Of a stretch of 38,056 nucleotides of DNA, positions 1 through 10,059 are shown piece by piece (position 1 is the first letter of the stretch; the number at the start of each line of letters is the position of its first letter). This stretch comes from Temnopleurus reevesii (taxonomy: Eukaryota > Echinodermata > Echinoidea > Temnopleuroida > Temnopleuridae), in the NCBI GenBank assembly GCA_036244855.1, contig BQKZ01000094.1, forward strand, positions 30,703 to 68,758, in the 5' to 3' direction. A program made the position numbers and the translations under genes. The notes beneath the pieces were generated by a model, which saw nothing but the letters and a program-made list of their open reading frames with translations, was not told the DNA's origin and searched no databases.

Positions 1-1300
1 AAGAGAAATTCAGGGGTGAAAAGCGACACCCTTATCTAGCTTCAATTAAGTATGGGCAAGACATGAATGTTTTAGTTTCGGTCATTTAAGTTCTTGTTCT
101 GAATTGTTGGTAATGTGATTAATGCTTGCTTTTCACTTAACATTTGTCAGAAAAATAGGCTAGCTATACGAGAAGTGGGTAAAAAGGATATTGCACCATT
201 TGATCACCCACATGTGAAATTCAAGTGTTACGCAATGGTTTAACTCAACTGAACTTGGGGCACTTAAACAGAATCCTTAATATTTCAGTGAACAGATTTC
301 GTGCGGATATGGCACAAACATAACGAACTTATTTTTGAATACCCCTTGTCCGACCTCATTATCACTTCCCCCTTGTAAGGCATTCTCGTGATTATGTAAC
401 ACATATCTTTTTCTCTTTAGCGCGTGCAAGGGTGATACTACAATAAAGTTACTCCAACAGATGGGGAAAGTCCCTTTTGTGTTGATTTGCAGGTGTTGAT
501 TTATATTTCACAAAGTTTGTGCTGTTATGAAAATCCTCTCACTTACGTCATGTACCTAGAAGATTGAAGAGAAATTCAGGGGTGAAAAGCGACACCCTTA
601 TCTAGCTTCAATTAAGTATGGGCAAGACATGAATGTTTTAGTTTCGGTCATTTAAGTTCTTGTTCTGAATTGTTGGTAATGTGATTAATGCTTGCTTTTC
701 ACTTAACATTTATCAGAAAAATAGGCTAGCTATACGAGAAGTGGGTAAAAAGGATATTGCACCATTTGATCACCCAGAGGTGAAATTCAAGTGTTACGCA
801 ATGGTTTAACTCAACTGAACTTGGGGCACTTAAACAGAATCCTTAATATTTCAGTGAACAGATTTCGTGCGGATATGGCACAAACATAACGAACTTATTT
901 TTGAATACCCCTTGTCCGACCTCATTATCACTTCCCCCTTGTAAGGCATTTTCGTGATTATGTAACACATATCTTTTTCTCTTTAGCGCGTGCAAGGGTG
1001 ATACTACAATAAAGTTACTCCAACAGATGGGAAAATCCCCCTTTATGTTGATCTATGCGTGTTGATTTATATTTCACAAAGTGTATGCTGTAATAAAAAT
1101 CATCTCACTTATGTAAAAGATTAAAGAGATATTTGGGGTGAAAAGCGACACCTTTAGCCTGCTTCAAGTACGGGCAAGACGATATTGTGTTGGTTTCGGT
1201 TATTTTAGTTCTTTTTTCTGAATTGTTGGTAGTTATATTGTGATTAATGCTTGCTTTACGATCAATCTTTTGCAGGAAAAATAGGCGAAATATAAGAGAA
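1..1300. repeat. Tandem array, ~560-bp unit, about 2.3 copies, open to the left
   Basis: Copy 1 runs 1-566 and copy 2 runs 567-1123. The two are nearly identical over most of their length: for example, the string gaaattcaggggtgaaaagc occurs in both at the same offset. They diverge only near their 3' ends (around 470-560 and 1030-1120), where several substitutions and small indels appear. A third copy starts at about 1124, is clearly diverged (gatatttggggtgaaaagcg) and fades out by about 1300. Because position 1 already lies at a unit boundary with no flank visible, the array very likely continues upstream. No frame longer than about 60 codons runs through the unit, so it looks like non-coding satellite-type DNA or a tandemly amplified transposon fragment. 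I cannot name the family. Confidence 0.93.
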
Positions 1301-1977
1301 ATGGGGGAGGGGGGAAGGTTTGAAGGTTTTATTCACCTTTATCTCTTAGTATAGTATGTATAATTGACCACTGACGTATCTATATCGACGTATTGATCTA
1401 CCGATTTGAGGATTTAATTCGTCACAAAGATGTATAGTGAACACATGCTTTTTAATGATAGTTAAAAAGTGACAATACCATATTGTCACTTGAAAGCTCG
1501 CGGATTTATTGAGAAATGGAAATTTAAGTGAAATCCGAAATGATTTGCGGTGTTTTCACTCAAGAAGCTACAAACTCTCAATTCACTCGAAATTCACTAA
1601 AACTTTACTTTTTTGAAAATTCACTCGCTTCCCAGTGAAAATGTTCACTCCTTATTTGTTAGAAAATAGCCTATGTTTTCGTTTTGTTGCTGTAATTGGC
1701 TCGCTATGAATCGTGTAGATGTCAATAAAACACCTCGAGGGGGTTTGAATAGGGGTGCTATCACTCTGTGCACTTAATGGTGGTAATTAGTGACCATTAG
1801 AGAGTGAGCTTATAAGGCAGTCACACCAATAGACTGATCCCAATCTGATATATCAAACCATATCAACAAAATTGTAATTATTCCTGTCTTGTTCTGTTTG
1901 AAATAATGTGTTAAAAGTTTATTTTTTTCGACCTCAATTTAATTAACTATACAAATTAATTAATTAAACAAAACGTT
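1301..1977. other. AT-rich DNA, no gene seen
   Basis: No frame or RNA gene is supportable here. At 1555-1650 the short string attcactc and variants recur at irregular intervals, a loose cluster rather than a clean tandem repeat. At 1935-1970 there is a run of TTAAT/TAATTAA repeats directly before the palindromic element that follows. Confidence 0.6.
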
Positions 1978-2110
1978 AAGCCCCGGTCACATAGGACCCC
2001 GGAAACAACACGATTCACCCCGACTCGTTGTTAATTCACAGTTAACTGCCTCAGAACAACGAGTCGGGGTGAATCGTGTTGCTTCCGGGGTCCTATGTGA
2101 CCAGGGCTTT
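1978..2110. mobile_element. Palindromic MITE-like element with flanking direct repeats
   Basis: The left half (ccccggtcacataggacccc at 1981) is matched by its reverse complement in the right half, ending near 2107. The arms cover about 55 bp each with only one or two mismatches. The loop of about 20 bp contains gttaattcacagttaactg, itself partly palindromic. An 11-bp direct repeat, aacaaaacgtt, sits at 1967-1977 and again at 2111-2121, exactly at the ends, which fits a target-site duplication (8 bp or longer). The element has no coding capacity and would be non-autonomous. The duplication length hints at a hAT- or P-like mobiliser, but that is inference. Confidence 0.85.
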
Positions 2111-2370
2111 AACAAAACGTTGATTTATAGTTCATAGCTCGAATTTTAGATAATTCAGTTCGGCAGCAGGGTGGGATCAGGTTGAAGGTGTGAGTGCCCC
2201 ATTTTATGGAAAGAATGAAAGCATCTCGGGGCAAATCTGTCTCAACACCATGTGTGCATAATACCATGAACGTAATACTCTGTCAGATAGTTTTACCTAG
2301 CAGAGATGCATATGCAACGTGGCTATTAACACCATTAGAAATTACTTTACCCGCATAGAGAGGGGTCTAT

Positions 2371-2549
2371 GGGGGTGTTGTTCAAAAGTGGCAATTGATC
2401 GCAAGTTGCAAACTTTGATCGGAACGCGCCAATCATAATCAGTGTTTCATGCGCGTGTTTTTAGTTGCGCATATCGTGCGCGAATGAAAATGCGCGTTAC
2501 AATTTGCAAAATTGCAGTTGATTTGCAGTTGATTTTGAGCAACACCCCC
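2371..2549. mobile_element. Short MITE with ~45-bp terminal inverted repeats
   Basis: The left end reads gggggtgttgttcaaaag. The right end, on the opposite strand, reads gggggtgttgctcaaaat, and the inverted similarity continues imperfectly for about 45 bp through the sequences around gcaattgatcgcaagttgc. The interior is rich in GCGC and GCGCA strings (2455-2495), unlike the AT-rich surroundings. There is no coding capacity and no clear long target-site duplication. I recognise the architecture but not a named family. Confidence 0.75.
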
Positions 2550-2803
2550 TAAGACTTACAGGGTTCTATCATGTTCTATAGCCAATATAATTTACATAAT
2601 TTTAAACCAAACAGCAAAATACATTTTAAAAAAGAGGGGGAGATCAGAATGATAGGTTTTGCACCTAATAACGCACAATTTGTGGAAAGGCCCCCTGCAC
2701 ATATTGTAAAAGGGTAACTTCTTTACAATACTTATGTTACTGTGCCTGAGTTACTAAGTCCTTCTTTTTCCACCCAAAAATCCTCCCATTCCCCCCTTCT
2801 CCA

Positions 2804-2926
2804 CTCTCTCTCTCTCTCTCTCTCTAACATGGCCCAAATGTAAACCATACTCTGTATCTGTTTGGGGGTTTTACCGTGTGGAAATAAAATCTATCTACCT
2901 ATCTATCTAAAACAACACACACACAC

Positions 2927-2972
<46 letters not shown>

Positions 2973-3007
2973 TATCTCTCTCTCTGTCTCTCTCCCTCTC
3001 TCTCTCC
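2804..3007. repeat. Compound microsatellite (CT)n, (ATCT)n, (CA)n, (CT)n
   Basis: Successive blocks are (CT) at 2804-2825, (ATCT) at 2889-2908, (CA) at 2914-2970 with one interruption, and CT-rich sequence at 2975-3007. Such compound arrays are typical of marine invertebrate genomes. Confidence 0.97.
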
Positions 3008-3262
3008 ACTTTAAATCCAGCTCTCCATCTCACACCCTTCTCGATGTTAAGCCCATGAAGACGGGATTAAAACGGAGAGGGACATTTTTTTAAGTCAACA
3101 GATGTGATATGTACGCAGACGACAGAGTGGTCTCAGGTGGATTTGTGTTATAGTTGTCATGGCAACCAAGACAAAATAAAGAAAGATGATGGAAGAAGTA
3201 AGAAAACTTTGCCTTGATTTTGTCACCCTCTCCGTTTGATCTTCAAGACAGCATGCGGGGTT

Positions 3263-3415
3263 TTGTGTGTGTTTGTCGAGGAAGGTGTGAGAAGGTTATG
3301 TATGTGTGTGTGTGTGTGTACGCCTGTGTGCGTGTGCATGTTTGTGTGTATGTTCGTGTATGCGTGTGCGTGTGTGTGTATATGTTTGTGTGTGTATGTG
3401 TGTATGGTTGTGGGG
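3263..3415. repeat. Imperfect (GT)n microsatellite
   Basis: A long GT-rich tract interrupted by AT, CGT and TTGT variants. It produces low-complexity frames on both strands (Val/Cys-rich on plus, His/Thr-rich on minus) that should not be read as proteins. Together with the CA block at 2914-2970 it forms two oppositely oriented CA/GT tracts about 300 bp apart. Confidence 0.95.
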
Positions 3416-4534
3416 CTGAGTGAGTAGGGTATGTGTGAGCATGTGTCTTTTATATGTGTATACATAGATAAGTCGGAAGGAAATAGAGAAACCGCGAGTC
3501 GAAATATGTACATTTCAACAAAATTCGCTCATAATGTAAAAATCAAAACTATGTTGGACATATTTTAACCAACATTTAGACTATTAGTTACATTATGTCC
3601 AACTTATGGTGGAAATGCAGACTTCGACTATTAATTTAACATGTATCCAGTACCGTATGCCAGTATTTGAAGCAATCGTATTGTGGACAGTATTTTTCCA
3701 GCGTTTAGTATACTTTTGTGTCTTAAATCCATTCCCTGCATGTTGCACATGTTGGAACTGGGTATCCCTTATCAAAGTTTATGGGAATTACAGAATTCAG
3801 TAGTAAATTGGTGTATACCATAACTATATTCATCACCACAGTATAGCATTGATGCTTTTTTGCACCTGGCACTCAAATAAACGATGCAATATTAACACGA
3901 TTCCCACAACCTTTTTTCATTTTTCCTCCTTCTTATCATTTCCTTGCAATAAAAAAATGCTTATTTAAATCCGTATATGGATGTGCGATTACGTAAATCA
4001 AAATGCGTTTCATATTCGCTTTATAGCTGTCGGCAATAGTTGAGAGCTCTTTACAAATCGGCTTAACATCGGACTTGGGCTTATCCCTCACGCATAAAAA
4101 ATGACAATTTTCCCACATAGTTTATCAAAATTATAGATATTCATTGCTTTACATCATCTTCCCACCGTTTCCAACAGCTTGCAAATAATGGATTTCTGTT
4201 AGCAATATGAATGTATGCTGATTTTTAAGTTCATGCGACTCTTATTCTCCTTTCATAAGATTTGCAATTTGTCTAAATTTCTTCTAGGCGCAATATATAA
4301 CGACTTGAACGAAAAATCAGATGGTACAAAACGTACAAACAGTGATATGGGTAATATTTTACTTCCAGTGAAATTAAACAAACTTGGTGAATAATTTTTC
4401 CGTTTCATTCAGTAGACATGATCAACTTCCATTTAAACTCTTTGTTCTTGTTCTTTTTTCACAATATGGCAATGAAACACAAGTCGTAAATTTGATATCA
4501 ACGGAATCTTGATTACTTGAACCTTATATTTATA
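3416..4534. other. AT-rich DNA, no gene seen
   Basis: Short frames of about 60 codons exist on both strands at 3593-3803 and 3936-4118. Their composition is unremarkable and they overlap each other on opposite strands, as expected by chance. No RNA gene, repeat array or splice-flanked open segment stands out. Confidence 0.55.
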
Positions 4535-4846
4535 GGCCCGTATTCCGATAGCGAGGTTTAAGTTAACCCTGGTCTAAATATGTGGTTTAAGTATGGGAAG
4601 CCAAAAGAGGCTTGAATCTATAACAGTCGATGTTTAATTTACCATCACATTTGTCACTCATAATATTTAAAACTGTCTCGGAATAAAAACTTCAATAGTT
4701 TTCAACATTATTAGAGCATGGGAAAAGAGAGCAGTTAACATAAGAATTATTCATTGTAAATAGAGTTGTGGCACTTTTGGCTACCCATACTTAAACCACA
4801 GATTTAGACCAGGGTTAACTTAAACCTCGCTGTCGGAATACGGGCC
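4535..4846. mobile_element. 312-bp palindromic MITE
   Basis: The left end ggcccgtattccgatagcga is matched in reverse complement by the right end, which finishes at cgggcc (4841-4846). The inverted repeats run about 75 bp on each side and include ggtttaagttaaccctggtc and its partner. A less conserved interior of about 160 bp separates them. There is no coding capacity, so the element would be non-autonomous. A possible short ata duplication flanks it, but this is too short to be decisive. It looks like a family common in echinoderm-type genomes, from memory only. Confidence 0.85.
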
Positions 4847-4891
4847 ATAGTGTTTGCTAATTTCGTGAGAATCGAATGAATGAATCTAATA

Positions 4892-4927
4892 TCTCTAACT
4901 CTCTAACTCTCTCTCTAAAAAAAAAAA
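4892..4927. repeat. CT-rich tract followed by an A-run
   Basis: Variants of ctctctaa repeat from 4892 and end in eleven A residues at 4917-4927. Confidence 0.85.
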
Positions 4928-5195
4928 CATGTTGTGTAATTTATACTGAACGGAAAAAAAGGTAGAAACAGAAATAGCTTTTAAAAATTCAGACAAATAT
5001 AACCAATTTCTCCTTTGTATTCACAACGCTATAATGTCACCACTCTATCGTTTACAAGATTTTTACGTCAAAGTCGAGAACATATCACAATTATATTTTG
5101 TTGTGATACTTGTCTTAGGGCAGTGCATCGCCAATTTTGCACCAAGCTCGATCCGAGCCCCTTTACCAAATGTGTTTCTATGATGGGCATACTTT

Positions 5196-6735
5196 CGCTC
5201 TTTGTTTTACACATCTATTTGTCATCATCTGATTTATAATTAGAGAAAATATAATAAAAATCATGTGATACTTATCCAACCCCTCCCTTCCTCACCTTCC
5301 CTCTTCTCAGAACCCCATCTCCGCTCCAAGCCCCTTAACCATCTCTGGTTTCTAGAGGGACACAATGTCAGAGAGTTTGAGCTACATCTTTTTCACCCGA
5401 AGTTTTATTCGTATAAATTACGTGCCTACTCGTTTCGTTTATTTTCATCGATAAATGATTAATTAAATGTAATTAAAAGCGAGGATTTAAGACAAAAGAT
5501 GATTAGATAGCATCATGTTCGTATAACGAGATGTTTTCCTGGTTTTCATAAACACTGTCACACTTAACCCCATAAATTCACTCTATGTTTTACATATCTA
5601 TATGTCATCATCTGATGAGAAAATAAAAACAAGAATGCTGTAATACTTGTCCAAACCCCATCCTATCCCTTCCTTCCTCCCCCCTTCCGTTCTAAGAATC
5701 CCGTCTCCGCCCCAAGCCCATTAACCATCTCTGGTTTCTACGGGGACACAATGTCAGAGAGTTTGAGCTACAACTTTTTCAGCTATGGCGACGTTACAAG
5801 GTTTCTGCTATAGAATCATAACTGGTTTATCTGTAAATAAGTATTCGTCTTAATTATGTGCTTTCCTTTTCTGTTTATTTTCATCGATAAATGACTGATT
5901 AAACGGAATTAAAACCCAAGAATTATGATAATTTGATGACGATCGATAACCATCATGTTCCTTATCAAGACTTTTTTCCTGGTTTTACGTAAGACTTAAG
6001 ACTTAAGTCACATCTTTCCCCCATAAGTTTGTTTTATGGTTTACATATCTATATTTCATCATCTGATGTCTAGGTAGAGGAAATGTAACAAGAGTGATGT
6101 TATACTTATCCAAACCCTATCATACCTCTCCCTTCCTCCCCCTATCGTTCTCCCCTTCCGTCCTCAGAAACCCGTCTCCGCCCCAAGCCCTTTAACCATC
6201 TCCAGTTTCTACGGGGACACAATGTCAGAGAGTTTGAGCTACATCTTTTTCAGCAATGGCGACGTTACAAGGCTTCTGATATAGAATCACCCCATTAGCC
6301 TGTTAACTCGTTATTAATTTTTCATTAAATTATGTGCGTACTCATGTTAATTTCATCGATGAATGTTGATTAAATATTATTAATAGCAAAGAGTAGAAAA
6401 TGGAGGATGATCAGAAAGCATTGTGTTCTTTATCGATACTTTTATCCAGGTTTTCCTAAACACTGCCCCCGCATAATTTCGCTTTATGGTTTATATATCT
6501 ATATTTCATCTTCTGATTTATAAGTAGGACAAATATAACAAAAGTGATGTGATAGTTATCAAACCTCTCCCTCCCTTCCTCCCCCTTCCGTTCTCAGAAC
6601 CCCATATCCGCCCCAAGCCCCTTAACCATCTCAAGTTTCTACGGGGACACAATGTCAGAGAGTTTGAGCTACATCTTTTTCAGCTATGGCGTCGTTACAA
6701 GGATTCTGCTATAGAATCACTACCGATTAGTCTGT
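5196..6735. repeat. Tandem repeat of four ~390-450-bp units
   Basis: Four diverged direct copies start near 5196, 5579, 6030 and 6480. The landmark gacacaatgtcagagagttt falls at 5359, 5745, 6216 and 6646, giving spacings of 386, 471 and 430 bp. Each unit also carries the upstream block with catctgat, a pyrimidine-rich stretch (ccctcccttcctccccc type) and the block cccaagcccnttaaccatct. Copies 2-4 share gcgacgttacaagg or a close variant after the landmark, and copy 1 lacks it. Two frames (5265-5462 and 6549-6737) read the same repeat and start MI-I-PLP, so their apparent similarity comes from the repeat and does not show protein conservation. The unit is unidentified. Confidence 0.92.
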
Positions 6736-6737
6736 AA

Positions 6738-7189
6738 AATGATAGTTTTTAATCCACTGCCTCCAGCAACATACTCGAGAACTGTTTTCTCCGTTTCCAT
6801 CTCTCAACGCTCCAATAGAAATCTCACCCTTTTCTCTTCAAGTGGATTCTCGCCTCTCCTTCAATTCATTTCCAGTTTTCACTCTCCGTTTTCTTCTACT
6901 ATTCTTCTATAAGTCATTTTAGCATGCTTTTGATACTGCTATTATATTTAGGTTTTTGCATATTCGAGAAGTGCTCTCCAAAATCCTCTTGTCTGTGAGA
7001 CAAAGATATCAATTATTGATGAGAGGTTTTTAACTTCTCTCTTATGCTTTTTTCTTCGATTTCGTATTGCATGCATTGTATCTTCATCATGTAATGTTTT
7101 GGACAATACTGATTTCTTTGTTCTGTTCTCCATGATTATAGATGGGTTCATGCGTTTCCAGAGACCTGTCATCATCATGATTATATTCT
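6738..7189. other. Pyrimidine-rich then AT-rich DNA, no gene seen
   Basis: 6760-6910 is rich in TTCTCC/CTCTCC strings on the plus strand. A 76-codon minus frame at 6948-7178 has no recognisable motif. Confidence 0.5.
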
Positions 7190-7452
7190 TATTTTTAAAA
7201 ATATAAATTTAGCACTTTAGCGGATATCTGAACTAACAAAATGCCAACATTATCATTACCTGGTCAAGGGATTCAAAGCTATAGTCGCCTGTTCTGCACG
7301 CATTGCTAAATCAACCACAAGACGATTGTTTCTACCGGTACCCAATTAGCACGGCTGGTGTGGATAAAATTCTTGCCAAAGGAAAATAGTGTCAACGGGT
7401 ATTGAACCCGGGACATTGTGACATAACAACTGGACCACGACACCTCCAAATT
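7190..7452 (-). mobile_element. tRNA-derived SINE (minus strand), older copy
   Basis: Read on the minus strand, the element opens at about 7452 with ggaggtgtcgtggtccagtt (A-box region) and continues to a B-box-like T-arm, cccgggttcaatacccg, at 7395-7413. After the tRNA-like head comes a body containing aattttatccacaccagc and aattgggtaccgg, then a degenerate tail near 7190-7230 with gatatccgctaaagtgctaa and AT-rich sequence. The same order of head, body and tail is seen in the better-preserved element at 16165-16462, which supports a shared family. It is non-autonomous and would depend on a partner LINE. An ATG frame through it (7306-7491) is a by-product. Confidence 0.7.
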
Positions 7453-8368
7453 AGAAGTTAAGATGATAGTAATGTTTGTTCTGCATTTCATTTATCATCC
7501 AAAATGATACTTGATTTTATTGCCCATTGGAAGAACAGACAGACTAACACTAATATACACACACGTCCACATGGTAACTCTATGATTATGTAACATGCAT
7601 ATTTCTAATGAATTAATACAATATGAAACACAAAGGAAAGAGATATAAAATATGAATAAATAAAAAAGAATACCGGTAATATACAAAAGAAATACAGAAT
7701 TAATGTAACGTGAAAGTAGAATTCTTTTTCAATTCATGTAATTATTTTTTAGTTGTATTTTCTTCAAATAATGAAAAATTGGCTTAGGGCCTCTCTCTTA
7801 ATCAGGTATTCAGAACTATGTGAAATTCCAACTCAACGTTAACTCTGAGCCGTTGTCTGCGATGCTGAAGGTATTCGTTAAGAATTTCTAAGTGGGAATA
7901 TGAAATATATAAAAACCCACAGATGTGTCATCCAATAGTTGTGAGGAAAGCTCATTGAGAGGCCAATTGTAAGTTCTATCCCACACTCTTCACCCTCGCC
8001 CCGTGTAAAGATGATGGAGGCGAATTGTGTGGCCAATAGATAAAGATAAGTTTAATATTGATATTTAAAAAATATATATTTATTACAGCAAGTTTCAATT
8101 GGGAGTTTACAGAAGAAATTACAACAACAAAATTATTACAAGCAGGATACAAGAAATTTCCATAATTTGCAAACAAAACACTTCGCTTTGTATACTCTTA
8201 CATGTTTTCTCTAAGGGTTGCAGATCGTAGCATTTTGTCTTTATTGCATATTTGTTGAAACTTTTAACGGAGAACTTTGAATACTGATTTATGTATGAGT
8301 GGTCCATGGAGCATTTTGTGATGCGCGTTATGTCAAGACGTTTGGCGACACCAGATAGCTTAACAACT
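7453..8368. other. AT-rich DNA, no gene seen
   Basis: Several short minus-strand frames lie here, the longest (8119-8502) running into the poly-C tract. Composition and lack of motifs argue against coding. The stretch 8050-8200 is especially AT-rich. Confidence 0.5.
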
Positions 8369-8392
8369 CCCCCCCCCCCTCCCTCCCTCCCC
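8369..8392 (-). other. Guanine-rich quadruplex-type tract on the minus strand
   Basis: The plus strand shows an eleven-C run followed by three shorter C-runs separated by single T residues. On the minus strand this gives four closely spaced G-runs with one-base loops, a strong sequence match to a G-quadruplex motif. Whether it folds or functions is unknown. Confidence 0.6.
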
Positions 8393-8459
8393 AAAGGAAA
8401 ATAACCCAGCCTCCCCTCCCTCTCTGTTTCTCCCGGTACCAAACCTTTACATGTGATAT

Positions 8460-9034
8460 ATGTTATTGTTGTTATTTTTCTCCAAGGGATGCAGCATTCC
8501 AACTATGTCAGTCTCATTCATACCCGTGAGCTTGGCGTCGACGAGACCTGGCGTCATCTCGCCGCCAAACCTGACTCACCACGCCCCTCACCCGTCACCC
8601 TCCGACTGGGGTCTGCGTGAAAAGGCTGAGACCCCAAAAGCCCAAGACCCCCAAAATAGTGATCGCTTCCCCCCTGTATCCCTTTTTTGGTGATATTCTG
8701 AGACAAAAAGTATAAAAATGTCGCATATTTTCTGCTCAGGCGTTTTGCCATGACTTCTTTGTGGTTTAGATTCGACAATGGTCGTTGGCGGGTCTTGTGT
8801 TTCGATTGGTACTCCTCAGCCGAGACTTGCCCGTGGCGATTCCTTACCCAGCCGTTCAGAAATCAACCCGACTTAGTGAGATTTGAGTTGGCGTTGAGTT
8901 TTTGTGTTGCGTGTCACCAGACTTGTGAGACACCGGATCGAATTCTCGGGCGGAAATCTTGGCCAGTGCTTTGCTTTTCGTTTATTCTCTCTTCCCTATG
9001 CTCTTGCCTAAATGTAGTCTGGCTCAAACCTTAA
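8460..9034 (+). other. CpG-richer pocket with two unassigned frames
   Basis: Base composition here is more balanced than in the surroundings, with CpG strings such as gcgtcgacgag, ctcgccgcc and gaattctcgggcgg. Two ATG frames lie within it: 8460-8693 (77 codons, proline-rich in the second half) and 8750-9034 (94 codons, several Trp and Cys, beginning MTSLWFRFDNGRW). Neither resembles a family I know, and no clear splice sites or polyadenylation signal define an exon. It could be an unmethylated regulatory region, an untranslated exon, or a relic of a transposon. A real protein is possible but unsupported. Confidence 0.25.
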
Positions 9035-9077
9035 AATATTGTGTCTCGATTTTTGCCCCTGTCTTTTCCGCCCTCAA

Positions 9078-9152
9078 CCTCCCTCCCCCTCTCTCTCTCC
9101 CTCTCTCTCTCTCTATCTCCCTCTCCCTCTTATTTCTCTCTCTCCCTCTTGA
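9078..9152. repeat. CT-rich microsatellite
   Basis: Runs of (CT) and (CCCTCT) type, with a TATCTC interruption. The serine/leucine-rich frames over it are artefacts. Confidence 0.95.
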
Positions 9153-9174
9153 ATAAATGAGTAACTTGTTCAAA

Positions 9175-9262
9175 ATACACACTCACACACACATACATGT
9201 ACATACATGCACGCGTGCATGCGCACATACACACACAAATGCACGCATGCATGTGCCCACAA
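9175..9262. repeat. CA-rich microsatellite with CATG/CACG variants
   Basis: An irregular CA array interrupted by catgcacgcgtgcatgcgca-type alternating purine-pyrimidine steps (9206-9255). That alternation would favour Z-DNA. Confidence 0.9.
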
Positions 9263-9362
9263 AAGTCAGACACATGCACAAGAGCACTATTGGAGATATT
9301 TACTTTTTAATCTTTAATATTTAAACCCACCCACTTGGACCTACGCATAAACAGACAGCACT

Positions 9363-9402
9363 TACACACAACACACACACACATATATACATCTACTTTA
9401 AG

Positions 9403-9435
<33 letters not shown>

Positions 9436-9480
9436 CACACACATATATACATCATCATCATCATCATCATCGCCGTCGTC
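9363..9480. repeat. (CA)n, (CT)n, (CA)n and (ATC)n compound microsatellite
   Basis: (CA) with a short TATATA insertion appears at 9363-9390 and again at 9417-9450, separated by (CT) at 9401-9416. Both CA blocks end in acatatatacatc, so the segment itself is a small direct duplication. An (ATC) run follows at about 9451-9471. Confidence 0.95.
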
Positions 9481-9489
9481 AGCACCGTT

Positions 9490-9625
9490 CTCCACTATCT
9501 CTCTCCTTCTCTATCTATGTCTCTCTCTCTATTCCCACATCCCCTTCACTCTCATTCTCCTCTCTCACTCTGTCATCACCTTCCTTCGTCTTCTACTCTT
9601 CTGCCCTCCCTCCCCCTCTGTCTGG
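9490..9625. repeat. Pyrimidine-rich tract
   Basis: Mostly C and T on the plus strand, with degenerate CTCT and TTCTCC strings. Frames over it are low complexity. Confidence 0.85.
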
Positions 9626-10059
9626 ACCTTTATTTTGCAGCGGTGAGCGTGTTTTGTGTAGGGCGCCATCTCATGTTACATTCGTCTGCCCTCATCTTTT
9701 GTTGTTCGCTTTCACCCAGCCTTGGTCTAAAGCTCAGCGGTTTCTGGTGACTGCGAACAGAAAAAAAAGCCATGATATAATGAGAGTGACGAGCAGTATG
9801 GTAAATGTCAAACAAACAATACACGCAAGAAGCCAGTCAAAAAGTAACCTAACAATAATCGGGGCATCAGAAAACCTTTTCATGAAAACGAGGTTAAAAT
9901 GCGCCACAGACAAGGTCAAAGGCGTCTAAAAATACCTATTCCATATCACATTACCAGTGATATTTGTCCAGGGTAAAACCTTGTAGAATATCAACCATTA
10001 TATATCACGCGATCTACATCGAATGACTTATATAAACGCTTGATGTTAAATAGTAAAGG
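9626..10059. other. No gene seen
   Basis: Overlapping short frames on both strands (plus 9654-9929, minus 9734-9919) have no recognisable motif, and neither shows convincing splice boundaries. Confidence 0.5.

Noticed and set aside
3214..3513. Val/Cys-rich and His/Thr-rich frames on opposite strands.
   Set aside because: They are translations of a GT microsatellite.
5265..6737. Two similar frames (5265-5462 and 6549-6737) that could suggest a small protein family.
   Set aside because: Both read the same non-coding tandem unit. The other two copies do not keep the frame.
8119..8502. 127-codon minus frame with a glycine run.
   Set aside because: The glycines come from a C/G homopolymer tract, the rest has no recognisable motif, and the flanks are ordinary AT-rich DNA.
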